From a bacterium (GTDB lineage: Bacteria > JACRDZ01 > JAQUKH01), in contig JAQUKH010000010.1 of assembly GCA_028719205.1 (NCBI GenBank), positions 1 through 64,000 of the forward strand: a stretch of DNA of 64,000 nucleotides, read 5' to 3'. The notes under the pieces are model-generated. The model made no database searches and was not told the DNA's origin. It worked only from the letters and a program-made list of their open reading frames with translations. A program made the position numbers and the translations under genes. Positions 24,418-34,225 of the stretch are shown here, in pieces (positions within the stretch are counted from its first letter, which is position 1; the number at the start of each line of letters is the position of its first letter).

Positions 24418-25367
24418 GCGGAATTTTAAGTTATCTTATTACACTTGGAATCATGGCGGGTATTTTTGCCATTTTGACGTTAGGCCTTAATTTGCAATGG
24501 GGTTTCACGGGACTTTTCAATGTCGGTATCGCGGGTTTTTTTGCGATCGGAGCTTATGCAACGGCATTTTTGACTAAAGGGCCGTCACCTGAGCATTTGG
24601 GCGGCCTGGGAATGCCGATATTTTTTGGACTTTTAATTTCAGCCGTTGTTTCCGGACTTATCGCGTTTTTGATCGGTCTGCCCACGTTAAAATTAAAAGA
24701 AGATTATCTCGCGATAGCTACGCTTGGCATCGCGGAATCGATCCGGCTGATCTTTACCAATGAGGCATGGCTTGGCAACGGAAATAGAGGGATCAAGGAT
24801 ATCCCAAAACCATGGGCAGAATTATCCGCGGCACCATATTATAATCTTTTGTTTTTATTAATTATTTTTATCATTATTGTTTTTATTTATTTTTTTATTG
24901 AAAAAAGTATTCATTCGCCGTGGGGCAGGGTTCTTAAGGCAATCCGTGAAGATGAATTGGTAACCGCGTCTGTCGGGAAAAATGTATTCCGTTATAAATT
25001 GGAGTCACTGGTGATCGGATCAATGTTCATGGGATTGGCGGGGGGATTATACAGCCATTACATCTCTTTTATAAGCCCGGATGTTTTCCATCCGATGCAG
25101 TTTACATTTCTTGTCTGGGTCATGCTTATCCTTGGCGGTAGCGGGAATAATCTGGGCGCTATAGCAGGGGCCTTTTTAGTATGGGCGATCTGGTCCGGGT
25201 CTGAATTCCTGACGGATCTTCTGGCGCGAATTTCCACTGATCCGAAGGTTTCCGGAATGATAACAAACATCCAGAGCCCTCTCCGGATAATTCTTATCAG
25301 TGTTATTCTGGAACTCGTGCTGCTTTATCGTCCTGATGGGATATTTGGAGAAAAGAAGATATTGTAG
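24414..25367 (+). CDS. livM: Branched-chain amino acid type ABC permease (LivM)
   Basis: This 317-residue multi-spanning protein contains ILTLGLNLQWGFTGLFNVGIAGFFAIGAYA, the coupling-helix sequence SPWGRVLKAIREDELVTASVGKN and the C-terminal GGSGNNLGAIAGAF, all typical of LivM. It is the last plus-strand gene of the transporter; a palindrome right after its stop separates it from the convergent binding-protein gene. Confidence 0.95.
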   Translation: MSGILSYLITLGIMAGIFAILTLGLNLQWGFTGLFNVGIAGFFAIGAYATAFLTKGPSPEHLGGLGMPIFFGLLISAVVSGLIAFLIGLPTLKLKEDYLAIATLGIAESIRLIFTNEAWLGNGNRGIKDIPKPWAELSAAPYYNLLFLLIIFIIIVFIYFFIEKSIHSPWGRVLKAIREDELVTASVGKNVFRYKLESLVIGSMFMGLAGGLYSHYISFISPDVFHPMQFTFLVWVMLILGGSGNNLGAIAGAFLVWAIWSGSEFLTDLLARISTDPKVSGMITNIQSPLRIILISVILELVLLYRPDGIFGEKKIL

Positions 25368-25391
25368 GGGTTCAAAATTTTGAACCCTTAC
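25364..25391. terminator. Perfect palindrome between convergent livM and livK: repeat-family member and likely two-way terminator
   Basis: GGGTTCAAAA and TTTTGAACCC (25368-25387) form a perfect 20-base palindrome flanked by GTAG on the left and TTAC on the right. The flanks match the GTAGGGG...CCCCTAC family seen again at 35380-35448. The left strand is followed by CCGTTTTTATT, so it may stop both transcripts. Confidence 0.65.
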
Positions 25392-25396
25392 CGTTT

Positions 25397-26608
25397 TTAT
25401 TCTACCACTTCGACTCTTACATCGACAATCTTATCATTATCGATTTTCCAGACCCCGTAAGAACCGCCGGTGATATCGCCGTTTTTATCAAAATTGACGG
25501 ACCCTGATACGCCCTCATAATTGATATCTTTGCCTTCAGCGATTAATTTAAGCGCCTTTTTCAGGTCCAGGAAATCAACTTTTTCGCCGGGAGGATTCGC
25601 GACAAAACGCAAATTGTCGCGGATGGTTGTTCCGTCCGTATTTCCGCCTTTCGCTATCGCGAGGGCAGTCAGGATCACGGCGTCAAAGCAGGTATCGATA
25701 TATGGTTTGGGAGGCATTTCGCCGAATCTTTTTTGATATGCCTCTTTAAATTTTTTACTTAAATTGCTTTCTACCGGCGCAGGCGCGGTTCCGTAAGTTC
25801 CATTCAGATATTTGCCACCGATATTTTTTATTATCTCGTCCGCCTTCATTCCATCCGTGAGCAGAAATTTATTGGCAAGCCCGAATTCGATCGCCTCGCG
25901 CAATATCCTTACTCCGTTTTCAGGATAGGCAATGACAAGTAAGGCATCCGGTTCGTCTTTAACGGCCTTTTGCACCTCAGAGCGGTAGCTTGGCTGGTTG
26001 GAATTAAAGGCTACGGATTCCAAGATCTTCCCGCCGATCATTTCAAACGCGCCTTTCATGGTTTCCGCGAGGCCTTCGCCGTACGAATTATTCACATAAA
26101 TAATGGATATTTTTTTAAAGCCTTGTTCCTTTGCCACGGAGGCTAGAACCTCACATTGGAGCGCGTCTGATGGAACGGTCCGGAATAAAAAGTCATTATC
26201 TTTAATGTTTGTAATTTCCGGGGAGGTTGAGGCGGGTGAAATAACAGGTATTTTTTTATTTACTGCCACTGAGGTCGCGACCGGGATAGTTTCGCCGCTT
26301 GAAAGTGCGCCTACAATGGTTACTACCTGATCAATATCAATTAATTTTTGCGCCGCGTCCACAGCCATAGTCGGCTCGGTTTGTGAGTCTCGGTGGACCA
26401 GTTCAATTTTTCTTTTCAGGATACCGCCATTTTCATTGATCATTTCAGCGGCAAGTATAGCGCCATTTTGGATCGCCTTTCCATAAGCGCCTAAATCCCC
26501 TGTTTGAGCCAATAGCACGCCGATCTTGATAGGTTTCTCTTCCGCCATGGACAAAAAAACAGGAGTTAACGATAAAATAATGATCATAAAAATAATTTTT
26601 TTAAGCAT
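25397..26608 (-). CDS. livK: Branched-chain amino acid type ABC transporter substrate-binding protein
   Basis: The 403-residue periplasmic binding protein (peripla_BP_6/LivJ family) has a signal peptide (LKKIIFMIIILSLTPVFLSMAEE), first-lobe IKIGVLLAQTGDLGAYGKAIQNGAILAAEMIN, and ligand region VTIVGALSSGETIPVATSVAVNKKIPVISPASTSP. The end is TGGSYGVWKI. ATG 26608 is chosen because AAGGAGG is 6 bases upstream; ATG 26614 would touch it. The gene is on the opposite strand to livGFHM, so it can be regulated separately. Ligand unknown. Confidence 0.95.
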   Translation of the reverse strand: MLKKIIFMIIILSLTPVFLSMAEEKPIKIGVLLAQTGDLGAYGKAIQNGAILAAEMINENGGILKRKIELVHRDSQTEPTMAVDAAQKLIDIDQVVTIVGALSSGETIPVATSVAVNKKIPVISPASTSPEITNIKDNDFLFRTVPSDALQCEVLASVAKEQGFKKISIIYVNNSYGEGLAETMKGAFEMIGGKILESVAFNSNQPSYRSEVQKAVKDEPDALLVIAYPENGVRILREAIEFGLANKFLLTDGMKADEIIKNIGGKYLNGTYGTAPAPVESNLSKKFKEAYQKRFGEMPPKPYIDTCFDAVILTALAIAKGGNTDGTTIRDNLRFVANPPGEKVDFLDLKKALKLIAEGKDINYEGVSGSVNFDKNGDITGGSYGVWKIDNDKIVDVRVEVVE

Positions 26609-26670
26609 CGGCATCCTCCTTGATTTTTTTTAAATATTAGCATAACGCCGGAATAATTTCAAGGTTTTTA

Positions 26671-26718
26671 TACCACCCCTAATCCCCTCCTTGCCAAGGA
26701 GGGGACTAAGGGGTGGTA
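26671..26718. repeat. Long near-perfect palindrome of the TACCACCCCT family
   Basis: TACCACCCCTAATCCCCTCC on the left pairs almost perfectly with GGAGGGGACTAAGGGGTGGTA on the right, about 23 bp per arm. It lies in the divergent promoter region between livK and the SprA-like gene. A decayed copy is at 48777-48823. Confidence 0.85.
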
Positions 26719-26746
26719 ATTTGCGGGATTTAATCCTGATTGGTTA

Positions 26747-26755
26747 TGTTATAAT
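26747..26755 (+). promoter_or_regulatory. Extended -10 element of the SprA-like gene
   Basis: TGTTATAAT ends 12 bases before ATG 26768. No matching -35 box is seen, as is usual for extended -10 promoters. The message would be nearly leaderless. Confidence 0.6.
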
Positions 26756-26767
26756 TATAAATTCTGT

Positions 26768-29700
26768 ATGGTATTAAAAAGGGGTATTTTGAAAAGGATT
26801 ATAATAATTTTTTTTACTTTTTACTTTTGTTTCGCGGGATTTTCCCTGGCAGATGAGGCGCTCGGCCCATTGACAAACGTGCAGGGCGAAGGTTTAATCC
26901 CTTCCATTAGCTCGGAAGACCAGCAATCACTTATGGATATTTCCGGCCGTAAACTTATCCGTTTTACCTTGGATGAACAAAAATTCTCCTCGCCTTATCA
27001 GCCGAATAAATATGGTTTTAAAATAGACCAGGAACTGCAGGTGAGGATCTATGGCGTGGCGCGCAGGAAATTGTTTTTTGATATTGATTATGATGACACC
27101 CGTGAGGATAAAAATAAAAACAGGATCTCGGCGATCTATGTGGGAGATGATGATGAAATCGTTCAGCGGGCGGCTTTTGGTTATATCCCTTTAAATATTT
27201 CTGAAACAGAATTTATAGCCTATAATAAAACCACGTTTGGGCTTTATTTAGAAACCCAGTTTGACGCCGATAAAACTTTCAAAGGTAAAAAAGATTATAC
27301 CGAAATTAATTATCCTGACCATATTCCCCCTCCTGTTTATCCAAATCTGAAAATTAAGGCGCTTGCGACATTCAGCGAGACTCAGAGCGAGCGGAAAGAA
27401 TTTTCAGGAACATTTGCTGAAACGAAAAAAGATATTAAAGACGCGGAATATATAAAAAATCGTTATTATCGTGTTTATGAAAATATAAATGAACTCCCGA
27501 TAAAAGATGTTAAAATTTATCTTGATGACCGGAATTCGGCCAATAATTTTAATACAGATCATTTTATAGCTTCAGGGACGGACGGCAGTAATTATGAAGG
27601 AGAATTTGATGAACTTAAAAGCGGCAATGATTATACATTTGATGAAAAGACAGGCAAGATCAGTTTTTTTATTCAAATACAGGAAAATTATGTAATAGCG
27701 GTAAATTACAATGATGCAAGCGGGAAAAGGTATGAACATAAAATTATCCGGGATCAAAATGATTCAGAGTACTTTTGGCGGTACAGGGTGCGGAATATTT
27801 ATTTTTTAGGCAGTAAAAATATTGATCCGAGATTCTTTTCCTTAAAAATAATAGATCTATTCGGCAGGGAAAAAGACCCGAATACATCAAGAGAATATAT
27901 TGATATTCTGGGGCTGGATAATGATCCAAAAGATGGAAGGATAGATCCAAAAAACATAGATTACGATTACGGCATTTTGATTTTTCCCGGGGACTTGCCT
28001 TTCCAGGTTTTGAATCCGTCTATTTATACAAAAACTCCGGTTCCGGAATTTATCCTCAATGTAAATTACAGGGCTTATACAAAAGAATATTTTTTAAGGC
28101 CCGGGATAGTTACCGGCAGTGAAAAGATCTATCTCAAACAAAAGCTATTAGCAAGAGGTGTGGACTATAATATTGATTATAATATCGGCCTGCTTACATT
28201 CTTAATAAAAATAGAAGAGGACGCGAAGATAATCGCGGATTATGAATATTTTCCGTTTGGAACCGGTTCCCAAAGCACTATAATGGGCGTGCGCGCGGAA
28301 TACGAGCCGACACAGAACCTCGCTGTCGGGGCCACATATATTGCGGAAAACGGACTTGAGATGAAAACCGGTTTCCCGCAGGCCAAAGAATCTCCGAACA
28401 AAGATATAATTTTAGGCGTGGATGCTAATATAAAGTTTAATATTGAAGATATGCATGTGAACATTCTTGGCGAAATTGCCAAGTCGTCGTTTGATCCTAA
28501 TACCAATAACAGGCTGTCAATAAATAATATGGAGGAAGATAAAGTATCGGATGAAATATCAACCAATACTGAAAATTGGTCTGTTGTCTCGAGTAATCCC
28601 GCGGGTGAAATATCCAGGAGTGATTTTCTGGAAATAAATGAAATAAATATCAGCCACGATGAAGAAGAAAGCGGAAGATCGTTGTATTTAAAAAATCAAG
28701 GATCAAACTGGGCAGGGACAATGTACAGTTTTTCAAAAAAGGCATTGGATTTCAGTAAGCGGGAATATATTGAAATCTGGATAAAAAGCGACACAAAAAG
28801 CGGCATTTTAAATATTGATATGGGACAGATAAATGAGGATATGAACGGAAACGGAGTTTTAGATACGGAAGATAAAGACGGAGACGGGAAATTGGGTAAA
28901 GATGAAGATACGGGTTTTGATTATTATGGTGAATTGGCGGGAAAGGGTAATAAGAAGCTTGATACGGAAGATCTGGATGGGGATGGTTTTCTGGAAACCA
29001 ATGATAATTATTTTAATTTTCAATTGGATCTGACAAATTTTCCCAATAATATTGATCCGCAATGGCTCGGCCGGTCTGAAAATGGATTTACTTTATTAAG
29101 TATTCCCTTAAGTTCCGCATCAAAGACAGGCGCGGCTGATTGGGAGCTGGTTAAGTACCTGCGTTTGTGGCTTAAAGGAGGGGGGGATGTAACAATAAAT
29201 ACATTACAAGTTGTCGGCCGCAGTTGGGATGTGGGTAAGGTAAAACTGGCTAACGGAACAATAGAAGAAAACGAAAGATTCGCTGTAAGGTTGAACAATG
29301 AGGGCGGGGCGGGAATAATATTGGACAATTCCGAGTTATTAAATAATAACTATGTGAATTACAGCCTGATGATGGCGTATTCTCTGCGTTCAAAAGAAGA
29401 AGGGTCTACCCAATGGGATTTTTCAGAACTTATGGATTTTTCATCATACAGGGCTTTGCATTTCTGGCTGAAACAGGATGCCGGGCAAGCCGCGGATGAT
29501 GAAGTGTTTTTTATACGGCTTGGGGTTGATGAAGATAATTATTATGAATTTACAACCCCTGTAAAGGATATTCCAAATAGTTGGGATTATGACGGGGTTG
29601 ATATCGGCCTGGATGACGCTGATGGCGATAAAATTCCGGATGGATTAAAAAGGACAGGGAACCTTGTTTCTCTTTATAAAATAAAATTTATCCGTGTTGG

Positions 29701-31444
29701 TGTCAGAAACCCCGGATCCGATGTCCCTGGTAAAAGAAAAATTTATCTGGATGAGATAATGCTGAAAGACCGGATAAAAAAGAGCGGCGAGGCAAGAAAA
29801 GTTTCATTAAAAACGGAGCTTGAGGATAAAATGGATCTGTTCTTTGATTTCAGGCAATGGGATCAGGATTTTAAAACCATCGGGCGTGATATGGAAACAC
29901 AAAAAAGGGATATGCTGCGCGCTATAAGTAATATAACATTTCTGGAATTCCTGCCAATTACTTTAAATCTGGAAAAAGAAAATAAGGCCCCGAAGGAGGA
30001 TAAATACGGTGTTTTATCTCTGGAAGAGCTTAATGAGACAAAAAGTTCAAAAGGCGGAGTGAACGCGGCCCTGAAATTGCCGAAAAACCCGAGATTTCTG
30101 ACGTTTAACTACGAAGACAACAATACAAAGGAAATAAGCCTCCAGCGAAAAACGAACCAGGATATTTATACCTATGGTTTTGAATATAATATTCCTCAAT
30201 ATACTCTCATAGACCGGTTGAAATTTAATCTTGGATTAAAACGTTTTAGAGAGGCACAGGATTATGAAATGGAAGGATTTTCCAGATTCCATAATTCCGA
30301 TAACCGCTCATTAGGGATCGGTTATTCTCCCGTTAAATATCTTGATATGGATTATTCATGGCGCAAGATCAAAGAAATAACCGAAGAAAGCGGCTGGTAT
30401 CCTTTAAACCGTGACCAATGGGGAGGGGTAAATATTGAACCATTTAAAAATTTAAACGGGTTGCACAGCAGAATAAAAAGTTCAGTCGATTATAAGGAAA
30501 GATTTTTGACAGGTTCGGAAGCCGGTTCAAAAAACGCGAATATCGCGGGAGAGGCGGAATGGCAATTAGACGCGAGGCCGAGCAATTGGTGGCGGAATAT
30601 AAATCCTTTATCATTCAGCCAGACTGTCAGGGCGAGAAAATCCGCGATATTTGATAATATTAATAATGGGACCGGATTTTCGACACTAGTGAAAAAACTC
30701 AGGGATGGAATAATTACCGGGCAGGACCTGTCGGCAAAAGAAATTACCATGGAAAATTATTACGCGCTCGGCTCCAGATATAATTTGAGCACGCCTCTGG
30801 TTGTCAATGCCAGATACAGCCTGGGCCGGGAAAAACAGACGATCTTCGAAAGTATTTTTAATACGCGCACGAGGATTTCATCGGCGGGAATGAATTATGA
30901 CCTGAAATCGGATCTGTATTTCTGGGATAGGATCACTGAATACGCGAATTTGAGTATGGATTACAGCCATAAAAAGATCCTGAAAGATGACATTTCTGAA
31001 AAGACCGTTTCTAATCCTTCGTTTTCATTTTTGGCCGGATGGACTAAGCGTTTTTCAACTAATTATTATTTCTCTTACAGGGAGGAAAAGGAGAATGTTT
31101 ACAGTGAGTTAAGGGTTAAAGAACTAAAGGCGTATGAGCCCAATCTGGAATTAATATATAAATTTGACCTGCCCCGCGCGCTTCGTTTTGCCAAAAGGCA
31201 GATCGATTTCACGAACCGCGCCAGGTGGCGTACGGGCCTAAAAATGGAAATAATAAACACAAAAGATTATGTTGAATACGATTCGAGCAGAAAATATAAT
31301 TATAATACAAAGTTTGATTATGACTTGACTGAATTTGTAACGTTCAATATTTCTTTTGATTATGAAATATTCAAGAATAAATCCCAGCTTGAAAAAGATT
31401 ACAGTCTCCTCAAGGTATCCAGCGAATGCGTGATCACGTTCTGA
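26768..31444 (+). CDS. Giant SprA-like outer-membrane beta-barrel protein
   Basis: This 1,558-residue protein has a signal peptide (IIIIFFTFYFCFAGFSLADE) and no other hydrophobic helix. Residues about 60-170 (ISGRKLIRFTLDEQKF; LFFDIDYDDTRE; YVGDDDEIVQRAAFGYIPLNI; TTFGLYLETQF) and about 210-250 (FSGTFAETKKDIKDAEYIKNRYY) match the N-terminal blocks of SprA/SOV, the type IX secretion translocon and gliding protein. Calcium-loop-like DTEDKDGDGKLGKDED occurs near 700. The C-terminal 500 residues are barrel-like amphipathic strands ending in Phe. It is shorter than Bacteroidetes SprA (over 2,300). TTG 26789 after AAAGGGG is an alternative start. Confidence 0.78.
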   Translation: MVLKRGILKRIIIIFFTFYFCFAGFSLADEALGPLTNVQGEGLIPSISSEDQQSLMDISGRKLIRFTLDEQKFSSPYQPNKYGFKIDQELQVRIYGVARRKLFFDIDYDDTREDKNKNRISAIYVGDDDEIVQRAAFGYIPLNISETEFIAYNKTTFGLYLETQFDADKTFKGKKDYTEINYPDHIPPPVYPNLKIKALATFSETQSERKEFSGTFAETKKDIKDAEYIKNRYYRVYENINELPIKDVKIYLDDRNSANNFNTDHFIASGTDGSNYEGEFDELKSGNDYTFDEKTGKISFFIQIQENYVIAVNYNDASGKRYEHKIIRDQNDSEYFWRYRVRNIYFLGSKNIDPRFFSLKIIDLFGREKDPNTSREYIDILGLDNDPKDGRIDPKNIDYDYGILIFPGDLPFQVLNPSIYTKTPVPEFILNVNYRAYTKEYFLRPGIVTGSEKIYLKQKLLARGVDYNIDYNIGLLTFLIKIEEDAKIIADYEYFPFGTGSQSTIMGVRAEYEPTQNLAVGATYIAENGLEMKTGFPQAKESPNKDIILGVDANIKFNIEDMHVNILGEIAKSSFDPNTNNRLSINNMEEDKVSDEISTNTENWSVVSSNPAGEISRSDFLEINEINISHDEEESGRSLYLKNQGSNWAGTMYSFSKKALDFSKREYIEIWIKSDTKSGILNIDMGQINEDMNGNGVLDTEDKDGDGKLGKDEDTGFDYYGELAGKGNKKLDTEDLDGDGFLETNDNYFNFQLDLTNFPNNIDPQWLGRSENGFTLLSIPLSSASKTGAADWELVKYLRLWLKGGGDVTINTLQVVGRSWDVGKVKLANGTIEENERFAVRLNNEGGAGIILDNSELLNNNYVNYSLMMAYSLRSKEEGSTQWDFSELMDFSSYRALHFWLKQDAGQAADDEVFFIRLGVDEDNYYEFTTPVKDIPNSWDYDGVDIGLDDADGDKIPDGLKRTGNLVSLYKIKFIRVGVRNPGSDVPGKRKIYLDEIMLKDRIKKSGEARKVSLKTELEDKMDLFFDFRQWDQDFKTIGRDMETQKRDMLRAISNITFLEFLPITLNLEKENKAPKEDKYGVLSLEELNETKSSKGGVNAALKLPKNPRFLTFNYEDNNTKEISLQRKTNQDIYTYGFEYNIPQYTLIDRLKFNLGLKRFREAQDYEMEGFSRFHNSDNRSLGIGYSPVKYLDMDYSWRKIKEITEESGWYPLNRDQWGGVNIEPFKNLNGLHSRIKSSVDYKERFLTGSEAGSKNANIAGEAEWQLDARPSNWWRNINPLSFSQTVRARKSAIFDNINNGTGFSTLVKKLRDGIITGQDLSAKEITMENYYALGSRYNLSTPLVVNARYSLGREKQTIFESIFNTRTRISSAGMNYDLKSDLYFWDRITEYANLSMDYSHKKILKDDISEKTVSNPSFSFLAGWTKRFSTNYYFSYREEKENVYSELRVKELKAYEPNLELIYKFDLPRALRFAKRQIDFTNRARWRTGLKMEIINTKDYVEYDSSRKYNYNTKFDYDLTEFVTFNISFDYEIFKNKSQLEKDYSLLKVSSECVITF

Positions 31445-31462
31445 ATTATATCTAATAAAAAC

Positions 31463-31492
31463 TTGACAGTATAAAAGGTTTAGAGAGATAAT
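31463..31492 (+). promoter_or_regulatory. Promoter upstream of the metallo-beta-lactamase gene
   Basis: TTGACA (31463-31468) and GATAAT (31487-31492) are 18 bp apart. The -10 ends 11 bases before ATG 31504 and no Shine-Dalgarno sequence is present, which suggests an almost leaderless transcript. Confidence 0.6.
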
Positions 31493-31503
31493 AAAGTTAA
31501 TTT

Positions 31504-32256
31504 ATGAATAAATTAAAAATAACCTTTCTAGGTACGAACGGTTGGTATGACACGAAAACAGGGAATACGGTTTGTATTTTGATCGAATGCCCTGAATATT
31601 ATATTGTTCTGGACGCGGGAAACGGGTTGGGAAAATTGGACAGGCATATCAACCAGACTAAACCCGTTTATATTTTTTTAAGCCATTTTCATTTAGACCA
31701 TATTATAGGATTACATACACTGCCTAAATTCAGGTTTAAAAAGAAATTAAGCATAATCGGGCAAAAGGGGACAAGGGATATTTTGAAAATTTTCTTGAAT
31801 TGGCCGTTTACTCTTCCAAGAAAAAATCTGAAATTTAAAAGCGAAATAATCGAAGTGCCGGAAGGATTAAAGAAACTTCCGTTCAAAGCTGAAGTATTAC
31901 CGATGCTTCATGCTTCACCGACATTGGGAATAAGGCTGGAAATTGAAGGTAAGATAATCACGTATTGCCCTGATACCGGTTACTGCAAAAATGCGGTTGA
32001 ATTAGCGAGAAACGCGGATCTGGTTATAACAGAGTGCGCGTATACTGTGGATTTTAACGTAAAAAACTGGCCGCATCTGAATCCGGAAACAGCAGCAAAT
32101 ATCGCGAAAGAATCCGGGGCAAAAAAACTTGCTCTTGTACATTTCGATGCGGAGAAGTATCCGGACTTTAAATCAAGAAAAATAGCCGGATCAATAGCCA
32201 AAAAAATATTCTCTAGAACTATCGCGAGCCGTGATAATATGGAAATAGAAATTTAA
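31504..32256 (+). CDS. Metallo-beta-lactamase fold hydrolase (RNase Z-like)
   Basis: The 250-residue protein has LKITFLGTNGWYDTKTGNTVCIL at the N-terminus and the metal motif SHFHLDHIIGL (HxHxDH) near 60-70. Further ligands are probably H in LPMLHASPTLGIRLE, D in ITYCPDTGYC and H in LALVHFDAEKYP. This arrangement is close to RNase Z and related phosphodiesterases, but without their exosite arm. Substrate is not predictable. Confidence 0.85.
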   Translation: MNKLKITFLGTNGWYDTKTGNTVCILIECPEYYIVLDAGNGLGKLDRHINQTKPVYIFLSHFHLDHIIGLHTLPKFRFKKKLSIIGQKGTRDILKIFLNWPFTLPRKNLKFKSEIIEVPEGLKKLPFKAEVLPMLHASPTLGIRLEIEGKIITYCPDTGYCKNAVELARNADLVITECAYTVDFNVKNWPHLNPETAANIAKESGAKKLALVHFDAEKYPDFKSRKIAGSIAKKIFSRTIASRDNMEIEI

Positions 32257-32270
32257 TAAGGAGGCGAAAA

Positions 32271-33263
32271 ATGAAAGAAGCCTTATTTTATGAAAAACTG
32301 GATAATGAAAAAGTTAAGTGCCTGCTTTGTCCGAAACACTGCGTAATTGCTCCCGGTAAATCAGGATTCTGCAGGTCCAGGGAAAATACCGGCGGAATAC
32401 TTTACGCGGTTAATTACGGTCAAACCGCGTCACATCCCTGCCTTGACCCGATAGAAAAAAAACCACTGTACCATTTTTATCCGGGGTCTTTGATACTTTC
32501 TCTTGGGGCTAACAGTTGTAATCTTGCCTGCGAAAATTGCCAGAACTGGACCATCTCCCAGATCGATGTAAAAACGATTCCGGTTTCTCCAAAAGAATTG
32601 GTTGCCCTGGCGAAGGAAAATAATTCACTTGGTTTAGCCTATACATACACCGAACCTTTTACATGGTATGAATTTATTCTGGAGACCGCGCAGTTGATAA
32701 AGGAGGCGGGGCTTAAAAATGTTATCGTGACCAATGGATATGTGGAAGAGGAACCGTTAAAAAAACTTCTTCCTTTTATTGATGCTTTAAATATTGATAT
32801 TAAATCAATGGATGAAAATTTTTATAAAAATATATGCCATGCTAAACTTGGGCCGGTTTTAAAGGCAACTGAATTAGCTAATAAAACCTCTCATGTAGAG
32901 TTAACCAATCTCGTGATCCCTACGTTAAACGACAAAAAAGAGGATTTTGAAAAACTGGTAAATTGGATCTCTGAAAAATTAGGGCCTGATACCCCACTCC
33001 ATTTCTCAAGGTATTTTCCGAATTATAAAATGAAGATTCCTCCAACGGATATTTCAAGTTTGGAATTAGCGAGAAAAATAGCCAGGGAGAAACTGAATTA
33101 TGTCTATATAGGGAATATCGCGGATGTTTCGGCTAATACTACTTATTGCCCGAATTGTAATAATGAACTTATCCGGAGGATAGGGTATACAATTAGAAAA
33201 ATCGGATTAAAAGAAGGGAAATGCGTAAAATGCGAAAACAAAATTGCCGGAATTGGATTATAA
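32271..33263 (+). CDS. AmmeMemoRadiSam-type radical SAM protein
   Basis: This 330-residue protein resembles pyruvate-formate-lyase activases. The N-terminal zinc-like CLLCPKHCVIAPGKSGFCRSREN precedes the radical SAM cluster CNLACENC (Cys 83, 87, 90), then SLGLAYTYTEP, TNGYVEEEPL and the SRYFPNYKM block. The C-terminus adds a zinc ribbon (CPNCNNEL...CVKCENKIAGIGL). Family members usually occur with AMMECR1- and MEMO-domain proteins; neither is visible here. Possible roles are RNA or protein modification, unproven. GGAGG lies before ATG 32271. Confidence 0.9.
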   Translation: MKEALFYEKLDNEKVKCLLCPKHCVIAPGKSGFCRSRENTGGILYAVNYGQTASHPCLDPIEKKPLYHFYPGSLILSLGANSCNLACENCQNWTISQIDVKTIPVSPKELVALAKENNSLGLAYTYTEPFTWYEFILETAQLIKEAGLKNVIVTNGYVEEEPLKKLLPFIDALNIDIKSMDENFYKNICHAKLGPVLKATELANKTSHVELTNLVIPTLNDKKEDFEKLVNWISEKLGPDTPLHFSRYFPNYKMKIPPTDISSLELARKIAREKLNYVYIGNIADVSANTTYCPNCNNELIRRIGYTIRKIGLKEGKCVKCENKIAGIGL

Positions 33264-34225
33264 CATTCATTATTTTTTTTGTGTTATTGAATGTTTCATG
33301 TGGTAAATACAAAAAAACCGAAGAAACTAAGTTTATAATGGGCACTATAGTTAATGTTAAGATCTATCAGACAGATGAAGGTAAAGCCAAAACGGTGATA
33401 AAAAAAGCGTTTGATGAAATGGAGCGGGTGGACCGGGTTTTCAGTAATTTCAAAGAAGATAGTTTTATCTCAAAGATAAACAGGAACAGCGGAACATGGG
33501 TTGAGGTACCGGAAGAGGTTGTCGAATTGATAGAGCGATCTTTGAAATATTCCGCCTTAACTGACGGCGCGTTTGATATTTCTATCGCTCCGATAGTAGA
33601 TCTCTGGGGATTCGGTCCGGCTAAGAAACATTATATTCCGACAGAAAAAGAAATTTCCGATACGCTTCCATTAGTTAATTATAAAAATATAGAGATCGAT
33701 AAAGAGAAGAACAGGATCAAAATAAAAACCGGAATGCGGTTAGAGCCCGGAGGCATAGCCAAGATTTACGCGTTAGAACGAGCGGTGAAGGTTATTAAAG
33801 AATCCGGTATAAAAACCGCGCTTGTCAATGCGGGCGGGGATATTTACGCCCTGGGAGAAAAACAAAAAGGTGAGCCTTTTAAAATCGGTATCCAGCATCC
33901 GAGGAACGATGAAGAGATATTAGTAAATCTTAAAGTTTCGGATGCCGCGATTATTACCTCAGGGGATTATGAAAATTATTTTATTGAAAATGATAAAAGG
34001 TATCATCATATCTTTGATCCAAAAACAGGGCATTCAGGCAACCTGTGCCAGAGTGTCACGATAGTTTCTAAAGATATGTCTATTCCCTCAACCGGGATTT
34101 TTGTCCTTGGGCCTGAAAAGGGAATAAAATTGGTAGAATCTATTCCGGGAGCAGAATGTTTGATAGTAGATAGTTCCGGGAAAATTTTCAAATCAAAGGG
34201 ATTTGATAAATATATAGCAAAATAA
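33221..34225 (+). CDS. apbE: FAD:protein FMN transferase, lipoprotein (ApbE)
   Basis: The 334-residue protein has a lipoprotein signal (IITFIIFFVLLNVSCGK, Cys at about 27). The ApbE core shows FIMGTIVNVKIY, DGAFDISIAPIVDLWGFG, EPGGIAKIYALERA, ALVNAGGDIYALG and HHIFDPKTGHSG. It attaches FMN to Thr in proteins such as Rnf or Nqr subunits on the outer face of the membrane, which may tie it to the RnfB-like fusion at 54794. It overlaps the radical SAM gene by 43 bp; ATG 33230 is an alternative start. Its stop abuts the tgt stop. Confidence 0.93.
   Translation: MRKMRKQNCRNWIITFIIFFVLLNVSCGKYKKTEETKFIMGTIVNVKIYQTDEGKAKTVIKKAFDEMERVDRVFSNFKEDSFISKINRNSGTWVEVPEEVVELIERSLKYSALTDGAFDISIAPIVDLWGFGPAKKHYIPTEKEISDTLPLVNYKNIEIDKEKNRIKIKTGMRLEPGGIAKIYALERAVKVIKESGIKTALVNAGGDIYALGEKQKGEPFKIGIQHPRNDEEILVNLKVSDAAIITSGDYENYFIENDKRYHHIFDPKTGHSGNLCQSVTIVSKDMSIPSTGIFVLGPEKGIKLVESIPGAECLIVDSSGKIFKSKGFDKYIAK

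Noticed and set aside
26768-31444. Giant protein considered as an autotransporter or a TonB receptor
   Set aside because: No autotransporter C-terminal barrel signature with passenger repeats and no plug domain or TonB box; the N-terminal blocks look SprA-like instead.
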